Shown: piece by piece, positions 30,569 through 41,211 of the stretch | Position numbering within the stretch: position 1 is the stretch's first letter | Layout: every line of letters starts with the position of its first letter | Assembly (NCBI RefSeq): GCF_016239305.1 | Contig: NZ_JAEHOQ010000018.1 | Span: forward strand, 1-64,000 | DNA: 64,000 nucleotides | Origin: Proteus vulgaris | GTDB lineage: Bacteria > Pseudomonadota > Gammaproteobacteria > Enterobacterales > Enterobacteriaceae | Direction of reading: 5' to 3' | The notes under the pieces: generated by a model | What the model was told of the DNA's origin: nothing | Seen by the model: only the letters and a program-made list of their open reading frames with translations | Databases searched by the model: none | Made by a program: the position numbers and the translations under genes

Positions 30569-32677
30569 ATGAGATTATCAGTCATTATATTGGCTATCTT
30601 GATGATAAGCCTATTTATAATGGCCGCCTTTCTATTCTTTAAAAGAAGGCGGCTTGATGACTCACATCATCTCCCCTCTCTTGCCAAACCAACTTATCGT
30701 AAGCTCACTTCAGATGACTATGGGCTTATTAGTGATTATTTATCTTATTTTGGTACGTCTGATTTTTCTTCTGGATATTCATTACAAAACTTCCCCGAAA
30801 TGCCAATTAAAGGTGAAGTCGTTACGACATTAAGAAATATCGTTAACCGTTTTGCTGGTTCATCGGAAGGATTAAATCATTGGCGTTACTATATTGATGC
30901 TGTAGAAATTCATATTCCCCCGTTGCTTGTACCTTATCTTCAACAAGAAAATGTCCTCGATGTTGTGTGTACGCCATCTATCCCCATCGTAGTTGGTGTT
31001 AATGGGCATTTCTTAAAAGATGAAAAAATCCATTTTTCCGCACTCAGTTTAAAGCAACTTTCTGAACCTATCTTGGCAAATGGTTCTTCCACGATCCAAA
31101 AGAATGAAGGTGATGCTGCTCACCTACTGCAAATTAGAGAAGAGACTAACGAAGAATACCGATTACATAACTCATCTGGTTTTTGGGATGGTTCTTTTGT
31201 TTGTATAGGGCTTACATTATGGTTAACGGCCTTAATGATGCCTCAGGTTTTCCTTCCTTGGATCTTAGCGATAGGAAGCGTATTTCTTGTCATTGGAATT
31301 TTCCTTATTCACAATCCTTTGATTAAGCCGCGTAAGCAAGAAGTCCATTGTTTTAAAGGACGTTTAAAACGCTGGGGGCTTTTCGGTAATTTTGATCATG
31401 GGCAGGTAAAAAATGTTTCTTTAGGGGGAATTGATCTTATTTATCCACCTCATTGGGAACCTTATATTCAAGGTGATATTGATAAAGTTACCTATTTAGA
31501 AATGTATCCTAGTCATCATGTTATAAAGCAAGGAAGTTATCTTTCATTACATGATGAAGAAAAAAATTATCCTTATAAACGGTATATTAAAAATATTATT
31601 TTCGTTTTTTGGAGCTTATTTATTATTGGCATGTTGTATCTTTATCAGCCACTTTCTCTTTCAATGAAACTCAGTTTTTCATGGTTTAAAGATACAGAAC
31701 CTCATTTAGTGACCAATTTTACTGAATTGGAAACAACGGATTTGCATGTTGGGGATATTATTCAGGCGAAAGGGGTTGGTATGTGTTATATGCCACCTAA
31801 TCTATCAAGTAAGAATAATAAAACCATTTTTGCACCTTTTGATTGTTCGGGTATTTACTGGAACAACAGCAATCCAATGCCGATGCCTGAGTCGAGCACA
31901 ATCGAAAAAGCAGCTGCTTTATTACATATGGTTGAAGAGCAACTTCATCCCGTTTCTAATAACCGAGTTAACCCCAGCTTAGGTCAAGCAATTACTAAAT
32001 CAGGGATGAATCTTTTAGATAACTTCGATGGTATTGTGTTGAAAACACAGGATTTATGTCCACGAGAGAATGAATGTATCCGCTTGAAAATGGCGTTAGT
32101 TAATTTGAGTAACGTCAATGACTGGACTGCATTAGTTCAACGTGCTGAGAGTGGTAAACTAACTGGCACCAATGTTTTATTACGTGCAGTAAGTGCTGAG
32201 GCCTTGGAAAAGCTTATCGACACCACCACATCTTCTTTCATCTACCGAGAAATAGATAAAGCCGCAATACTGCTAAATAGTCCGCCACCAGGTGGTGTGC
32301 TATTAATTAGTGATGAAAGAAAACAGCTCGTTGATTACGCGTCAAATTCAAACTCAGTGTTTGAACCCACGCCGTTAGAACAGTGGCGGGAGTTACAGCG
32401 TTTATCCGATATTTTATTACATACACCTTTTGATACAGGTGGCGTAATAACAGGCATGGTTATTGATGCTAATGGTACGTTACAGATATTTTTACATAGC
32501 CTACCTGATTCAATGACAATGTTATATTACATCGGTAATACGTTATTATTGTTTCTTGCTATCGGGTTCTTAGTATTGAACCTATTTCTTATCATCCGGC
32601 GTCGGCGACAAAACAACCAACGCATGAATAAAATCAGTCTCTATTATGAGCACTGTTTTTATCGCCCTCCTCAGTAA
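30569..32677 (+). CDS. igaA: IgaA (YrfF), Rcs phosphorelay attenuator
   Basis: 702-aa inner-membrane protein that holds the Rcs envelope-stress phosphorelay in check; it is essential in several enterobacteria because unchecked Rcs signalling is toxic. Membrane segments are seen at about 4-22, 205-250 and 345-365, a large periplasmic domain at about 370-650, and a final span near 655-678. I start at ATG 30569 (GGGGAAAA upstream); the frame extends 24 codons further. E. coli IgaA is 711 aa. The gene yrfG, which follows igaA in E. coli, is absent here. Confidence 0.92.
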   Translation: MRLSVIILAILMISLFIMAAFLFFKRRRLDDSHHLPSLAKPTYRKLTSDDYGLISDYLSYFGTSDFSSGYSLQNFPEMPIKGEVVTTLRNIVNRFAGSSEGLNHWRYYIDAVEIHIPPLLVPYLQQENVLDVVCTPSIPIVVGVNGHFLKDEKIHFSALSLKQLSEPILANGSSTIQKNEGDAAHLLQIREETNEEYRLHNSSGFWDGSFVCIGLTLWLTALMMPQVFLPWILAIGSVFLVIGIFLIHNPLIKPRKQEVHCFKGRLKRWGLFGNFDHGQVKNVSLGGIDLIYPPHWEPYIQGDIDKVTYLEMYPSHHVIKQGSYLSLHDEEKNYPYKRYIKNIIFVFWSLFIIGMLYLYQPLSLSMKLSFSWFKDTEPHLVTNFTELETTDLHVGDIIQAKGVGMCYMPPNLSSKNNKTIFAPFDCSGIYWNNSNPMPMPESSTIEKAAALLHMVEEQLHPVSNNRVNPSLGQAITKSGMNLLDNFDGIVLKTQDLCPRENECIRLKMALVNLSNVNDWTALVQRAESGKLTGTNVLLRAVSAEALEKLIDTTTSSFIYREIDKAAILLNSPPPGGVLLISDERKQLVDYASNSNSVFEPTPLEQWRELQRLSDILLHTPFDTGGVITGMVIDANGTLQIFLHSLPDSMTMLYYIGNTLLLFLAIGFLVLNLFLIIRRRRQNNQRMNKISLYYEHCFYRPPQ

Positions 32678-32750
32678 GTCCCTTGTTGTGGAAGGCTATG
32701 TGTTTTCACTATCGCCTTCATGAAAGAAGTTGAAGTTTAAGGAGAAAGGG

Positions 32751-33164
32751 ATGAGTCAACCATCACAAGAAAGTGGTGTCCGCTTAGATAAATGGCTTTG
32801 GGCTGCTCGTTTTTATAAAACGCGTGCCATTGCTCGCACGATGATTGAAGGTGGTAAAGTCCATTACAATGGTGTGAGAGGCAAGCCAAGTAAAATCGTT
32901 GAAGAAGGCGCAGAAATACGTCTGCGACAAGGTAATGATGAACGGACAGTAACCATTCTAATGGTGAGTGCACAGCGACAAGGTGCTACACAAGCGCAGG
33001 CACTCTATTGTGAAACACCAGAGAGTATTGCTAAAAGAGAAAAAATTGCTCTAGCGAGAAAAATGAATGCGTTAACAATGCCTCATCCTGAACGTCGCCC
33101 GGATAAAAAGGAAAGACGTACCTTACTTCGCTTCAAACAGACAAATTTACAAGAATCGGATTAA
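32751..33164 (+). CDS. hslR: Heat-shock RNA-binding protein Hsp15
   Basis: 137-aa S4-domain protein that binds free 50S subunits carrying nascent chains. The S4 motif is VRLDKWLWAARFYKTRAIA near residue 10, and the C-terminus is basic (HPERRPDKKERRTLLRF). ATG 32751 is chosen because AGGAG lies 7 nt upstream. hslO follows after 26 nt, the same pair as in E. coli. Confidence 0.95.
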   Translation: MSQPSQESGVRLDKWLWAARFYKTRAIARTMIEGGKVHYNGVRGKPSKIVEEGAEIRLRQGNDERTVTILMVSAQRQGATQAQALYCETPESIAKREKIALARKMNALTMPHPERRPDKKERRTLLRFKQTNLQESD

Positions 33165-33190
33165 TCGATTCCCTGAAATGAGAGAACGTT

Positions 33191-34075
33191 ATGTCTAAAA
33201 AAGACTCTTTATCACGTTTTTTATTTGAAAAAAACGCGGTACGTGGTGAATTGGTCAATGTGACTGAAACCTATCAATCAATGCTTGAAAATCACCATTA
33301 TCCTGAGCCAGTTCAATGTCTTCTGGGTGATTTGCTGGTGGCAACGAGTTTGTTAACAGCAACGCTTAAATTTGAAGGAGATATTACTGTTCAAATACAA
33401 GGCGATGGCCCAGTACGATTGGTTGTTATCAATGGTAATAACAATCAACAAATGCGCGGCGTTGCGCGTGTGGGTGATGATGTTAAGGCTGGAAGTACAT
33501 TAAAAGAGATGATCGGGAATGGTTTTATGGTCATCACAGTAACACCAGAGAAGGGTGAGCGTTATCAAGGTATTGTTGCTCTTGATGGTGAAACTATTGA
33601 AGCTTGTATTGATAACTATTTTAAGCAATCAGAACAGTTACCGACTCGTGTATTTATTCGTAGTGGTATGCAAGCGGGTAAGACTGCGGCCGCGGGGATG
33701 TTATTACAAGTATTACCAGCATCAGAAGAGTTCACGGCAGAACATACGGCGGAACATTTTGAATTACTTACACAATTAACTCACACTATTAAAGCTGAAG
33801 AGTTATTTACGCTGGATACTAAAGAGATCTTACATCGTTTATATCACGAAGAAGATGTTACTCTTTATGAGCCTCAAGCTGTTGAATTTCATTGCACTTG
33901 TTCGCGTGAACGCTGTGAAAATACATTAGTAACATTGTCTAAAGAAGATGTGAACCACCTGTTGCAAGAACAGGGTAATATCGATATGGAATGTGAGTAT
34001 TGTGGAACTCATTACATCTTCACAGAGAGTGATGTTAGCAATATCAATAAGTTAGATAACTCTGAATTGCACTGA
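33191..34075 (+). CDS. hslO: Redox-regulated chaperone Hsp33
   Basis: 294-aa cytoplasmic holdase switched on by oxidation. The C-terminal zinc switch is intact: CTCSRERC near residue 236 (CXC) and CEYCG near 269 (CXXC), four Cys in total for zinc. The N-terminal core includes [15 protein letters not shown] near 63. Operon with hslR. A strong terminator follows. Confidence 0.96.
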   Translation: MSKKDSLSRFLFEKNAVRGELVNVTETYQSMLENHHYPEPVQCLLGDLLVATSLLTATLKFEGDITVQIQGDGPVRLVVINGNNNQQMRGVARVGDDVKAGSTLKEMIGNGFMVITVTPEKGERYQGIVALDGETIEACIDNYFKQSEQLPTRVFIRSGMQAGKTAAAGMLLQVLPASEEFTAEHTAEHFELLTQLTHTIKAEELFTLDTKEILHRLYHEEDVTLYEPQAVEFHCTCSRERCENTLVTLSKEDVNHLLQEQGNIDMECEYCGTHYIFTESDVSNINKLDNSELH

Positions 34076-34100
34076 TTCGATTTAGCAAGATGATTTTAAC

Positions 34101-34128
34101 AAAAGGACGTTATTTTACGTCCTTTTTT
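34101..34128 (+). terminator. hslO terminator
   Basis: AAAAGGACGT pairs with ACGTCCTTTT, followed by T residues, 26 bp after the hslO stop. Confidence 0.8.
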
Positions 34129-34279
34129 ATTCAACAATTTTTCTGTAGTTTTGTGCATTAGCTCTCGTTCTCAACATAAAAAAATTATAAATTTTCAAAA
34201 TATTGATAACAATCGCTGTTAATTACTCGTAACACCCTAATATTGCTCGTAGAAAGGTCTATTTATCAGGAGCGAAACT

Positions 34280-35899
34280 ATGAGCGCTAAAGGTCTTACC
34301 CCTAAGGATCTCCAGCAGTACGGTATTAAAGACACAAGTGAAATCATTTATAACCCAAGCTATGAGCTGTTATTTAATGAAGAAACCCAACCTGGATTAA
34401 CAGGTTATGAACGAGGCACATTAACCTCGTTAGGCGCTATTGCCGTTGATACAGGTATATTTACTGGACGTTCTCCGAAAGATAAATACATTGTTCGTGA
34501 TGATGTTACTCGTGACACTGTGTGGTGGGCTGATCAGGGAAAAGGTAAAAATGATAACAAACCACTCTCACAAGAAGTGTGGTCTGACTTAAAATCATTG
34601 GTAACCAATCAGCTATCAGGCAAACGTTTGTTTGTTGTTGATGCATTTTGTGGTGCGAATGCGGATACACGTTTAAAAGTACGTTTTATTACGGAAGTTG
34701 CTTGGCAAGCCCATTTTGTTAAAAATATGTTTATTCGTCCTGAACAAGAAGAGCTGGAAAATTTCACACCAGACTTCATTGTGATGAACGGAGCGAAATG
34801 TACAAATCCAAATTGGAAGGCACAAGGACTTAATTCTGAGAACTTCGTTGCTTTCAATTTAACTGAACGCATTCAGTTAATCGGTGGTACTTGGTATGGT
34901 GGCGAGATGAAGAAAGGCATGTTCTCTATGATGAACTACTTTCTTCCTCTTAAAGGTATGGCTTCTATGCACTGCTCCGCAAACGTTGGCGAAAGTGGTG
35001 ATGTGGCTATTTTCTTTGGTTTATCTGGTACAGGTAAAACAACCCTTTCAACAGATCCTAAGCGTAAGTTAATTGGTGATGATGAGCATGGTTGGGATGA
35101 TGACGGCGTGTTTAACTTTGAAGGGGGTTGTTATGCGAAAACGATCCACTTATCAAAAGAAGCTGAGCCTGATATCTATGGTGCAATTAAACGTGACGCA
35201 CTGTTAGAAAACGTGGTTGTGTTATCGGATGGTTCTGTTGATTTCGACGATGGCTCAAAAACAGAAAATACCCGTGTTTCTTACCCAATTTATCATATCG
35301 ATAATATCGTTAAACCTGTTTCTAAAGCCGGTCACGCTAAGAAAGTGATCTTCTTAACAGCAGATGCTTTTGGTGTGTTACCTCCAGTTTCACGTTTAAC
35401 GCCAGAACAAACGCAATATCACTTCTTATCTGGTTTTACCGCTAAGCTTGCAGGAACAGAACGTGGTGTAACAGAGCCAACACCAACATTCTCAGCATGT
35501 TTTGGTGCGGCATTCTTATCTCTGCATCCAACACAATATGCTGAAGTATTGGTAAAACGTATGCAAGCATCTGGAGCAAAAGCCTATCTGGTTAATACAG
35601 GTTGGAACGGCACAGGTAAGCGTATCTCAATTAAAGATACTCGCGCTATTATTGATGCCATCTTAAATGGTGATATTGATAATGCGCCAATGAAAACATT
35701 ACCTGTGTTTGATTTAGAGATCCCAACAGCACTACCAGGTGTTAACAGTGAAATTTTAGATCCTCGTGATACTTATACGGATAAAGCGCAATGGGACATG
35801 AAAGCAGACGATCTCGCTGATCGTTTTGTGAAAAACTTTGATAAGTATACAGATACACCAGCAGGTCAAGCACTGACAAAAGTTGGGCCAAAACGTTAA
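34280..35899 (+). CDS. pckA: Phosphoenolpyruvate carboxykinase (ATP)
   Basis: 539-aa gluconeogenic enzyme turning oxaloacetate and ATP into PEP and CO2. It has the P-loop [16 protein letters not shown] near residue 246, the metal site [20 protein letters not shown] near 264, and [10 protein letters not shown] near 63. Length matches E. coli (540 aa). CAGGAGC lies 7 nt before the ATG. Monocistronic. Confidence 0.97.
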   Translation: MSAKGLTPKDLQQYGIKDTSEIIYNPSYELLFNEETQPGLTGYERGTLTSLGAIAVDTGIFTGRSPKDKYIVRDDVTRDTVWWADQGKGKNDNKPLSQEVWSDLKSLVTNQLSGKRLFVVDAFCGANADTRLKVRFITEVAWQAHFVKNMFIRPEQEELENFTPDFIVMNGAKCTNPNWKAQGLNSENFVAFNLTERIQLIGGTWYGGEMKKGMFSMMNYFLPLKGMASMHCSANVGESGDVAIFFGLSGTGKTTLSTDPKRKLIGDDEHGWDDDGVFNFEGGCYAKTIHLSKEAEPDIYGAIKRDALLENVVVLSDGSVDFDDGSKTENTRVSYPIYHIDNIVKPVSKAGHAKKVIFLTADAFGVLPPVSRLTPEQTQYHFLSGFTAKLAGTERGVTEPTPTFSACFGAAFLSLHPTQYAEVLVKRMQASGAKAYLVNTGWNGTGKRISIKDTRAIIDAILNGDIDNAPMKTLPVFDLEIPTALPGVNSEILDPRDTYTDKAQWDMKADDLADRFVKNFDKYTDTPAGQALTKVGPKR

Positions 35900-35917
35900 T
35901 TATTTAGAGTACTAATA

Positions 35918-35957
35918 AAAACGCCAAATTCATAGGATATGATTTTGGTGTTTTTTT
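35918..35957 (+). terminator. pckA terminator (imperfect)
   Basis: An imperfect hairpin (AAACGCCAAAT with ATTTTGGTGTTT) followed by seven T, 19 bp after the pckA stop. Confidence 0.55.
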
Positions 35958-35972
35958 ATTTGAAGTATTAGA

Positions 35973-36008
35973 GAAAAAAAATCCCTGAAATGCGAGAGTA
36001 TTTCAGGG
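35973..36008 (-). terminator. yhhW terminator
   Basis: CCCTGAAAT pairs with ATTTCAGGG; the A-run at 35974-35981 gives a U-run on the minus strand downstream of yhhW. Confidence 0.7.
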
Positions 36009-36074
36009 AGTAAAAAGGAAATAAAGTGAAACTATCTATTAGAGAAAAAGTGGCTTTAGAGGGTGATAACCCAA

Positions 36075-36776
36075 CTATGCTTTTACAGGAGGCAAATCAA
36101 ACAATAAAACCTCACTGTCTTCATCACCAACGAAACGGATCATATCTTCATCAGCAATAGCTACACCATCACTGGTGGTCGCAATTATGTCATTAATGGC
36201 TATTTTTCCTTTTACAATTTGTAGCCAAACATTGCGTCCCGTTTCTACTTGATATTGTGCTTCTTCGCCTTTTTTCAGGTTCCAACGCCATAAGATCATG
36301 TCTTGGAATACTTTTAAAGAGCCATCACGGGCATCTGGCGACAAAATAAGCTGTTTACTTACTGTTGTATCAAAACGACGTTGATCGTAACGTGGTGTAA
36401 TACCGACAGTATTTGGCATAATCCAGATTTGGTAGAAATGTAGCCCTTGATCACTATTCGGATTATATTCTGAATGGGTGATCCCTGTACCAGCACTCAT
36501 TATCTGAAACTCACCTGCAGGTACATTTTCTTTATTACCCATACTGTCTTTATGCTCGATATTACCTTCAAGCACATAGGTTAAAATTTCCATATCTTTA
36601 TGAGGGTGAGTGCCAAAACCTTCACCAGGTATTACACGATCTTCATTAATCACACGTAATGCAGAAAATCCCATAAAATTACGATCGTAATAGTTTGCGA
36701 AAGAGAAGGTATGCCAGCTATCTAGCCAACCATGATTAGCGTGTCCTCTTTCATTTGCTTTGCGTAGATAAATCAT
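36075..36776 (-). CDS. yhhW: Pirin-family quercetin dioxygenase YhhW
   Basis: 233-aa bicupin. The N-terminal cupin holds metal ligands in GFGTHPHKDMEILTYVLEG near residue 53 and IMSAGTGITHSEYNP near 93. E. coli YhhW has quercetinase activity in vitro; the natural substrate is unknown. I start at ATG 36776 (MIYLRKANERGHANHGW), with AAGGAA upstream; the frame runs 29 codons further but that part is not conserved. RyhB lies directly upstream, and yhhW also lies close to ryhB in E. coli. Confidence 0.92.
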   Translation of the reverse strand: MIYLRKANERGHANHGWLDSWHTFSFANYYDRNFMGFSALRVINEDRVIPGEGFGTHPHKDMEILTYVLEGNIEHKDSMGNKENVPAGEFQIMSAGTGITHSEYNPNSDQGLHFYQIWIMPNTVGITPRYDQRRFDTTVSKQLILSPDARDGSLKVFQDMILWRWNLKKGEEAQYQVETGRNVWLQIVKGKIAINDIIATTSDGVAIADEDMIRFVGDEDSEVLLFDLPPVKA

Positions 36777-36911
36777 TATGTGTTTCCTTCTCATCAGTTG
36801 TTGAACACAGTTTACGCAATAGCACAAAGTAGAAAAGCGGAGGAATTTAACCTGAGGATCCAAATAATTTGAATAAGGAGAAATAAAAATATCGAATAAG
36901 TGCTAGAAAAG

Positions 36912-37004
36912 AAAAAAGCCAGCACCCGGCTGGCTAAAATAAAACACTGGAAGCAATGTGAGCAATGTCGTTCTTTCATATCACCCTGAAGGAGGTGCGT
37001 CTGA
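36912..37004 (-). ncRNA. ryhB: Small regulatory RNA RyhB
   Basis: The minus strand carries the RyhB core CGACATTGCTCACATTGC (36953-36970) followed by TTCCAGT and the terminator hairpin AGCCAGCCGGGTGCTGGCT with a T-run, nearly identical to E. coli RyhB. RyhB is an Hfq-dependent RNA that lowers expression of iron-using proteins, among them sodB, sdh and others, under iron starvation. The 3' end is set by the terminator U-run at about 36912; the 5' end is estimated from the E. coli length of about 90 nt and the Fur box upstream. The 5' stem differs from E. coli. Confidence 0.92.
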
Positions 37005-37013
37005 AAGTGTTAT

Positions 37014-37040
37014 TGATGATAATAGTTCTCAGTATCATTT
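37014..37040 (-). promoter_or_regulatory. Fur box / promoter of ryhB
   Basis: GATAATAGTTCTCAGTATC (37018-37036) matches the 19-bp Fur consensus at 14 positions by my count and lies directly upstream of the RyhB 5' end, as expected for Fur repression. A TATTAT/TATCAT hexamer for the -10 box overlaps it. Confidence 0.75.
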
Positions 37041-37263
37041 GTAAAGCCCTTTTTTTAAACAATACAGAAAAAAGCAATGAAAAAGTTTTAACTTACTGAT
37101 TAACGAGTTATTTTATTTTAATAATTTTTTAAAATAGTAATATAACCAAATAGTTAACAATATTTTTTATAAGGTTATTCGTAGAAAAAAGAATAAGAAA
37201 TACGTTATAAAACCAGAGTAAAAGAAGGGATATGAGTCATTTTCAGTCGCTATTAAGAGATAA

Positions 37264-37307
37264 AACAAAATCCAGCCATCATTGATTGATGATAACTGGG
37301 TTTTGTT
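37264..37307 (-). terminator. Probable yhiN terminator
   Basis: A long imperfect hairpin (AACAAAATCCAG with CTGGGTTTTGTT, inner ATCAT/ATGAT) lies about 65 bp after the yhiN stop, with a T-rich tail on the minus strand. Apart from RyhB and its Fur box, the 36777-37370 gap holds nothing else I can identify. Confidence 0.5.
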
Positions 37308-37370
37308 ATGTATGGCTTATAAATTTATAGAATTATAAATCCAGTATTTATAATTTTAACATTGGTACAT

Positions 37371-38594
37371 TTATTTATTATTACCCAGCAAAGTCGATTT
37401 TGGTGTTGAAATAAGGCTCTGAGCACAGGCATACGCGGAACTCCACGCCCATTGGAAGTTATATCCACCTAACCAACCTGTTACATCCACTACTTCACCA
37501 ATGAAATAGAGTCCTTTTACTTTGGTGGCTTCCATCGTTTTAGAGGAAAGGGCACGAGTATCTACGCCACCCAGAGTGACTTCTGCAGTACGATATCCTT
37601 CAGTACCATTAGGCTGAACTTGCCATTCTTGCAGCAACGTTGCAATTTGAGTAATGCGTTCGTTGTTAAGTTGAGTGAGGGGAATATCAGGCAACTGTTT
37701 ATTTTCTATCATTATTTCAATAAAACGCTTTGGTAATAAGCGAGATAATGTATTTTTTAATGATTGATTTGGGTGCTCTTGGCGTTTTTCTTGTAGAAGA
37801 CTTTCAAGATCAATATTTGGAAGTAAGTTAATACTTACATACTCTCCGGGTTGCCAATAACTAGAGATTTGCAAAATAGCTGGGCCTGAAAGGCCTCGGT
37901 GAGTAAAAAGAATGTTTTCTTTAAAACTCGTTCCATTTTTTGCCGTCACAATAGCAGGTACAGCGACACCTGATAGCTGACTTAATTGCTCAAGTTGGGG
38001 TTTATGTAGTGTAAAAGGCACTAAGCCTGCACGAGTGGGTAAAACCGGGAGGCCAAATTGTTCTGCAACTTTATAGCCAAAAGGTGTCGCACCTAAACCA
38101 GGCATGGAAAGCCCACCACTAGCAATAACAACAGAAGGGGTCACAATCACTTTTCCATCAACAAAAATAGTGAAGCCTTCATCTGTTTTCTCGATTAACG
38201 TCACTTCGCTACGTAAGCGAATACTCACTTTTCCTTTTTGACACTCGGTAAGTAATAAATCCACAATTTGCTGTGCTGAATCATCACAAAAGAGTTGGCC
38301 TAATGTTTTCTCATGATAGGCAATGTTATGTTTTTGCACTAATTCAATAAGATCCCATTGTGTATAGCGAGCAAGTGCTGACTTACAAAAATGAGGATTC
38401 TCTGATAAATAGGCTGAAGGCTCGATATACATATTGGTAAAATTGCAACGGCCACCTCCTGACATAAGAATTTTTCGCCCTGCTTTTTTACCGTTATCTA
38501 GCACTAAAACAGATAATCCTGCTTGTCCTGCTAAAGATGCACAAAAAAGCCCCGCGGCACCTGCACCTATAATTACTGTATCGTATGATCCCAC
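37371..38594 (-). CDS. yhiN: Flavoprotein YhiN (HI0933 family)
   Basis: 407-aa predicted FAD-dependent oxidoreductase. The dinucleotide fold is VIIGAGAAGLFCASLAGQAG at residue 6, followed by KAGRKILMSGGGRCNFTN near 37 and the C-terminal LYFIGEVVDVTGWLGGYNFQ near 365, typical of the HI0933/BaiN-like group. Function is unknown; the family includes ring- or bond-reducing flavoproteins by homology only. Start is GTG 38594. Divergent from pitA, as in E. coli. Confidence 0.9.
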   Translation of the reverse strand: MGSYDTVIIGAGAAGLFCASLAGQAGLSVLVLDNGKKAGRKILMSGGGRCNFTNMYIEPSAYLSENPHFCKSALARYTQWDLIELVQKHNIAYHEKTLGQLFCDDSAQQIVDLLLTECQKGKVSIRLRSEVTLIEKTDEGFTIFVDGKVIVTPSVVIASGGLSMPGLGATPFGYKVAEQFGLPVLPTRAGLVPFTLHKPQLEQLSQLSGVAVPAIVTAKNGTSFKENILFTHRGLSGPAILQISSYWQPGEYVSINLLPNIDLESLLQEKRQEHPNQSLKNTLSRLLPKRFIEIMIENKQLPDIPLTQLNNERITQIATLLQEWQVQPNGTEGYRTAEVTLGGVDTRALSSKTMEATKVKGLYFIGEVVDVTGWLGGYNFQWAWSSAYACAQSLISTPKSTLLGNNK

Positions 38595-38903
38595 AATGAT
38601 GTCTCGTTCTTGGTTTTCTCTGACTACTTAATCAATGATTTTCGCGTAAGATCAGAGTGTTTTTGTAAAATTATATGGAGAAATTTGTATTTTTCACCTA
38701 AATTCGTATTAGCAAGGAAAAAATTTGTCAGAAATTTACTTTTTTTTTATTTTTATTAATTAAATGATATATAAGGAATTATCTTAAAAAGGCTCTGATT
38801 TTCTTGGTTATCAAATCAAAAAAAGGTTAAATTTCGCTTCCACCGTTCGCATTTGTCGCTGATAATGCGCCGCGTTCATGTCCAACTAACTGGCTTAACG
38901 TCT
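38595..38903. other. yhiN-pitA intergenic region
   Basis: About 310 AT-rich bases with the two divergent promoters. The pitA frame is open upstream to 38853 but that part does not match PitA. No other feature seen. Confidence 0.4.
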
Positions 38904-40403
38904 ATGCTACATTTGTTTACTGACCTAGAATTTCATACAGGTTTAATGTTGGTTTTAGCACTGCTTTTTGTGCTATTTTATGAAGCTATTAACGGCTTCC
39001 ATGATACCGCAAATGCGGTAGCAACTGTTATCTATACTCGTGCTATGCGTGCGCAATTTGCGGTCGTGATGGCGGGTGTATTTAACTTCCTTGGAGTTTT
39101 GCTCGGTGGTTTGAGCGTAGCTTATGCTATCGTTCACTTGTTACCGACAGATCTTCTGCTGAATGTGAGCTCAGGTCATGGCCTTGCTATGGTCTTCTCG
39201 TTGTTGTTAGCCGCCATTATCTGGAATTTAGGTACATGGTATTTCGGCATTCCAGCATCAAGTTCACATACGCTGATAGGTGCTATCATTGGTATTGGTT
39301 TAACAAATGCTATCGTGACAGATTCGTCTATCGTTGATGCGTTAAACATTCCAAAAATGATCAGTATCTTCCTATCTCTCATTCTTTCTCCAATTATCGG
39401 CTTGGTTATTGCAGGCGCGATGATTTTCTTACTGCGCCGTTACTGGAGTGGTACGAAAAAACGTCGTCGTATTCACCTGACACCTGCTGAACGTGAAAAA
39501 CAAGATGGTAAACGTAAGCCACCATTTTGGACTCGTACTGCACTGATTTTATCTGCAGTTGGGGTCAGTTTTTCTCATGGTGCAAATGATGGGCAGAAAG
39601 GTATCGGTCTTATCATGTTAGTATTAATTGGTGTGGCGCCTGCGGGCTTTGTCGTCAATATGAGTGCTAGCGGATACGATATCACCAAAACACATGATGC
39701 CGTTGTGCACTTACAACAGTATTATGAGAAGCATCAGCCAGCATTACAGCATGCTATCGAAAATACACCAGCAGTGTCAGCACAAACTGATCCTAGTGAT
39801 ACTGATTTCCATTGTAACAGCGCGAGAACGCCAATTGTTCTGAATCAAACAGAACAAATGCTGGCAAATATTAGTTCTTATGATGAACTAACAGCAGACC
39901 AGCGTGCTCAAATGCGTCGATTACTAATGTGTATCGCTGATACCGCAACAGAAGTGGCTAAATTACCTGAAACTAGCGCCCAAGATGCACGGTTCTTAAA
40001 AACATTGAGTCGTGACCTGCTAAACACTGTGGAATATGCACCGATTTGGATTATTGTTGCAGTGGCATTAGCGCTCTCTATTGGGACAATGGTAGGTTGG
40101 AAACGTGTTGCAGTAACGATTGGTGAGAAAATTGGTAAAAAAGGTATGACTTATGCTCAAGGGGTTTCTGCTCAGGTAACAGCTGCAGTGTCCATTGGTG
40201 TCGCAAGTTATACGGGTATGCCTGTATCAACAACACAAGTTCTATCATCTGCAGTTGCAGGTACGATGATTGTTGATGGTGGAGGGGTTCAAACGAAGAC
40301 GGTGAAAAATATTGCACTAGCTTGGATCTTAACATTACCAGTTAGCATTGGTTTATCAGGTTTACTTTATTGGATATCACTGACATTCATTGTGAATGGC
40401 TGA
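38904..40403 (+). CDS. pitA: Low-affinity inorganic phosphate transporter PitA
   Basis: 499-aa inner-membrane metal-phosphate:proton symporter, exactly the E. coli length from ATG 38904. PiT repeats are present: [20 protein letters not shown] near residue 27 and [18 protein letters not shown] near 224, each with the conserved Asp. A hydrophilic loop (about 270-370) splits the transmembrane halves. In the late motif, [15 protein letters not shown], Gln replaces the His found in E. coli (MPVSTTHVLSSS). The ribosome site is weak, and upstream ATG 38865 is an alternative. Confidence 0.94.
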   Translation: MLHLFTDLEFHTGLMLVLALLFVLFYEAINGFHDTANAVATVIYTRAMRAQFAVVMAGVFNFLGVLLGGLSVAYAIVHLLPTDLLLNVSSGHGLAMVFSLLLAAIIWNLGTWYFGIPASSSHTLIGAIIGIGLTNAIVTDSSIVDALNIPKMISIFLSLILSPIIGLVIAGAMIFLLRRYWSGTKKRRRIHLTPAEREKQDGKRKPPFWTRTALILSAVGVSFSHGANDGQKGIGLIMLVLIGVAPAGFVVNMSASGYDITKTHDAVVHLQQYYEKHQPALQHAIENTPAVSAQTDPSDTDFHCNSARTPIVLNQTEQMLANISSYDELTADQRAQMRRLLMCIADTATEVAKLPETSAQDARFLKTLSRDLLNTVEYAPIWIIVAVALALSIGTMVGWKRVAVTIGEKIGKKGMTYAQGVSAQVTAAVSIGVASYTGMPVSTTQVLSSAVAGTMIVDGGGVQTKTVKNIALAWILTLPVSIGLSGLLYWISLTFIVNG

Positions 40404-40432
40404 TAAGCAATAAACTACCCAAGTTTGTTTAT

Positions 40433-40461
40433 AAACGGTGACTTTTAGTCACCGTTTTTTT
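40433..40461. terminator. Bidirectional terminator, pitA / uspB
   Basis: AAACGGTGAC pairs with GTCACCGTTT (5-nt loop), followed by a T-run, between converging pitA and uspB. Confidence 0.8.
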
Positions 40462-40472
40462 GTTTTTATCAC

Positions 40473-40805
40473 CTACCAAATGAGCATCGCAATTAAACTT
40501 GCTACAGCCAAAATACAAAAACGGCTAACAAGATAAAATTGTCGATAAATTCGCTCGCAACGCATAATCACTTCAGGATTATGATGGTTGGTATATTGGC
40601 GTTGGTTGATGTAGCGGATCAGTCGCAATTGTTTGGAAAATTGCCCATGCATAGTAAAAAAACCATTACCATCCACTGATTGATAGAGTAACGGATCAGA
40701 TTGGCGCAATATTGTGAGTAATACCCGAATAGATGAAAAATAACGCATCATATTAATCAGGCAAAGAATACAGAGCGCCCAAAAGATAACAATGACATTA
40801 AACAT
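40473..40805 (-). CDS. uspB: Universal stress protein B
   Basis: 110-aa membrane protein with two spans (about 2-20 and 88-108) around a basic middle part ([10 protein letters not shown] near the second). It matches E. coli UspB (111 aa), a sigma-S-dependent protein for ethanol tolerance in stationary phase. A GGAGGGG ribosome site precedes the ATG. Divergent from uspA, as in E. coli. Confidence 0.94.
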   Translation of the reverse strand: MFNVIVIFWALCILCLINMMRYFSSIRVLLTILRQSDPLLYQSVDGNGFFTMHGQFSKQLRLIRYINQRQYTNHHNPEVIMRCERIYRQFYLVSRFCILAVASLIAMLIW

Positions 40806-41211
40806 AATCCCCTCCCTAGAATAATAGATTCAGAGATGAGAAAACCTTTACCCATAGAGGTTACTTTTTTCTCTTATTTAAGTTTAGGTGAAATTAAACA
40901 ATAAACAAAAGTGACGTGTTTAAGTTGTTTCCTTTTTCAAAAAAATGGATAAAAAATAACTCTAAAAGGGTGTTTTTGTTGTTTTTTATACTCAATTCTC
41001 ATTATTATGATGATATTGTCGGTGAATGACATCGTGATAATCTAAAATGGTGTATATTGTTATTTATCGATAGATGCTTTCTTGATGAATTTGACATAAG
41101 TTGTGATCAAGGCGACATCTAACTTTCATCTTAAAACGTTATATTTAATATATAGGATTTAGGCTTAACCGCCTTTCCAACCGATTAATCAGCTTATGGA
41201 AGGAGTTCACG
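40806..41211. other. uspB-uspA divergent promoter region
   Basis: About 400 AT-rich bases between divergent uspB and uspA. It must hold both promoters, but I could not assign boxes with confidence. Confidence 0.4.
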
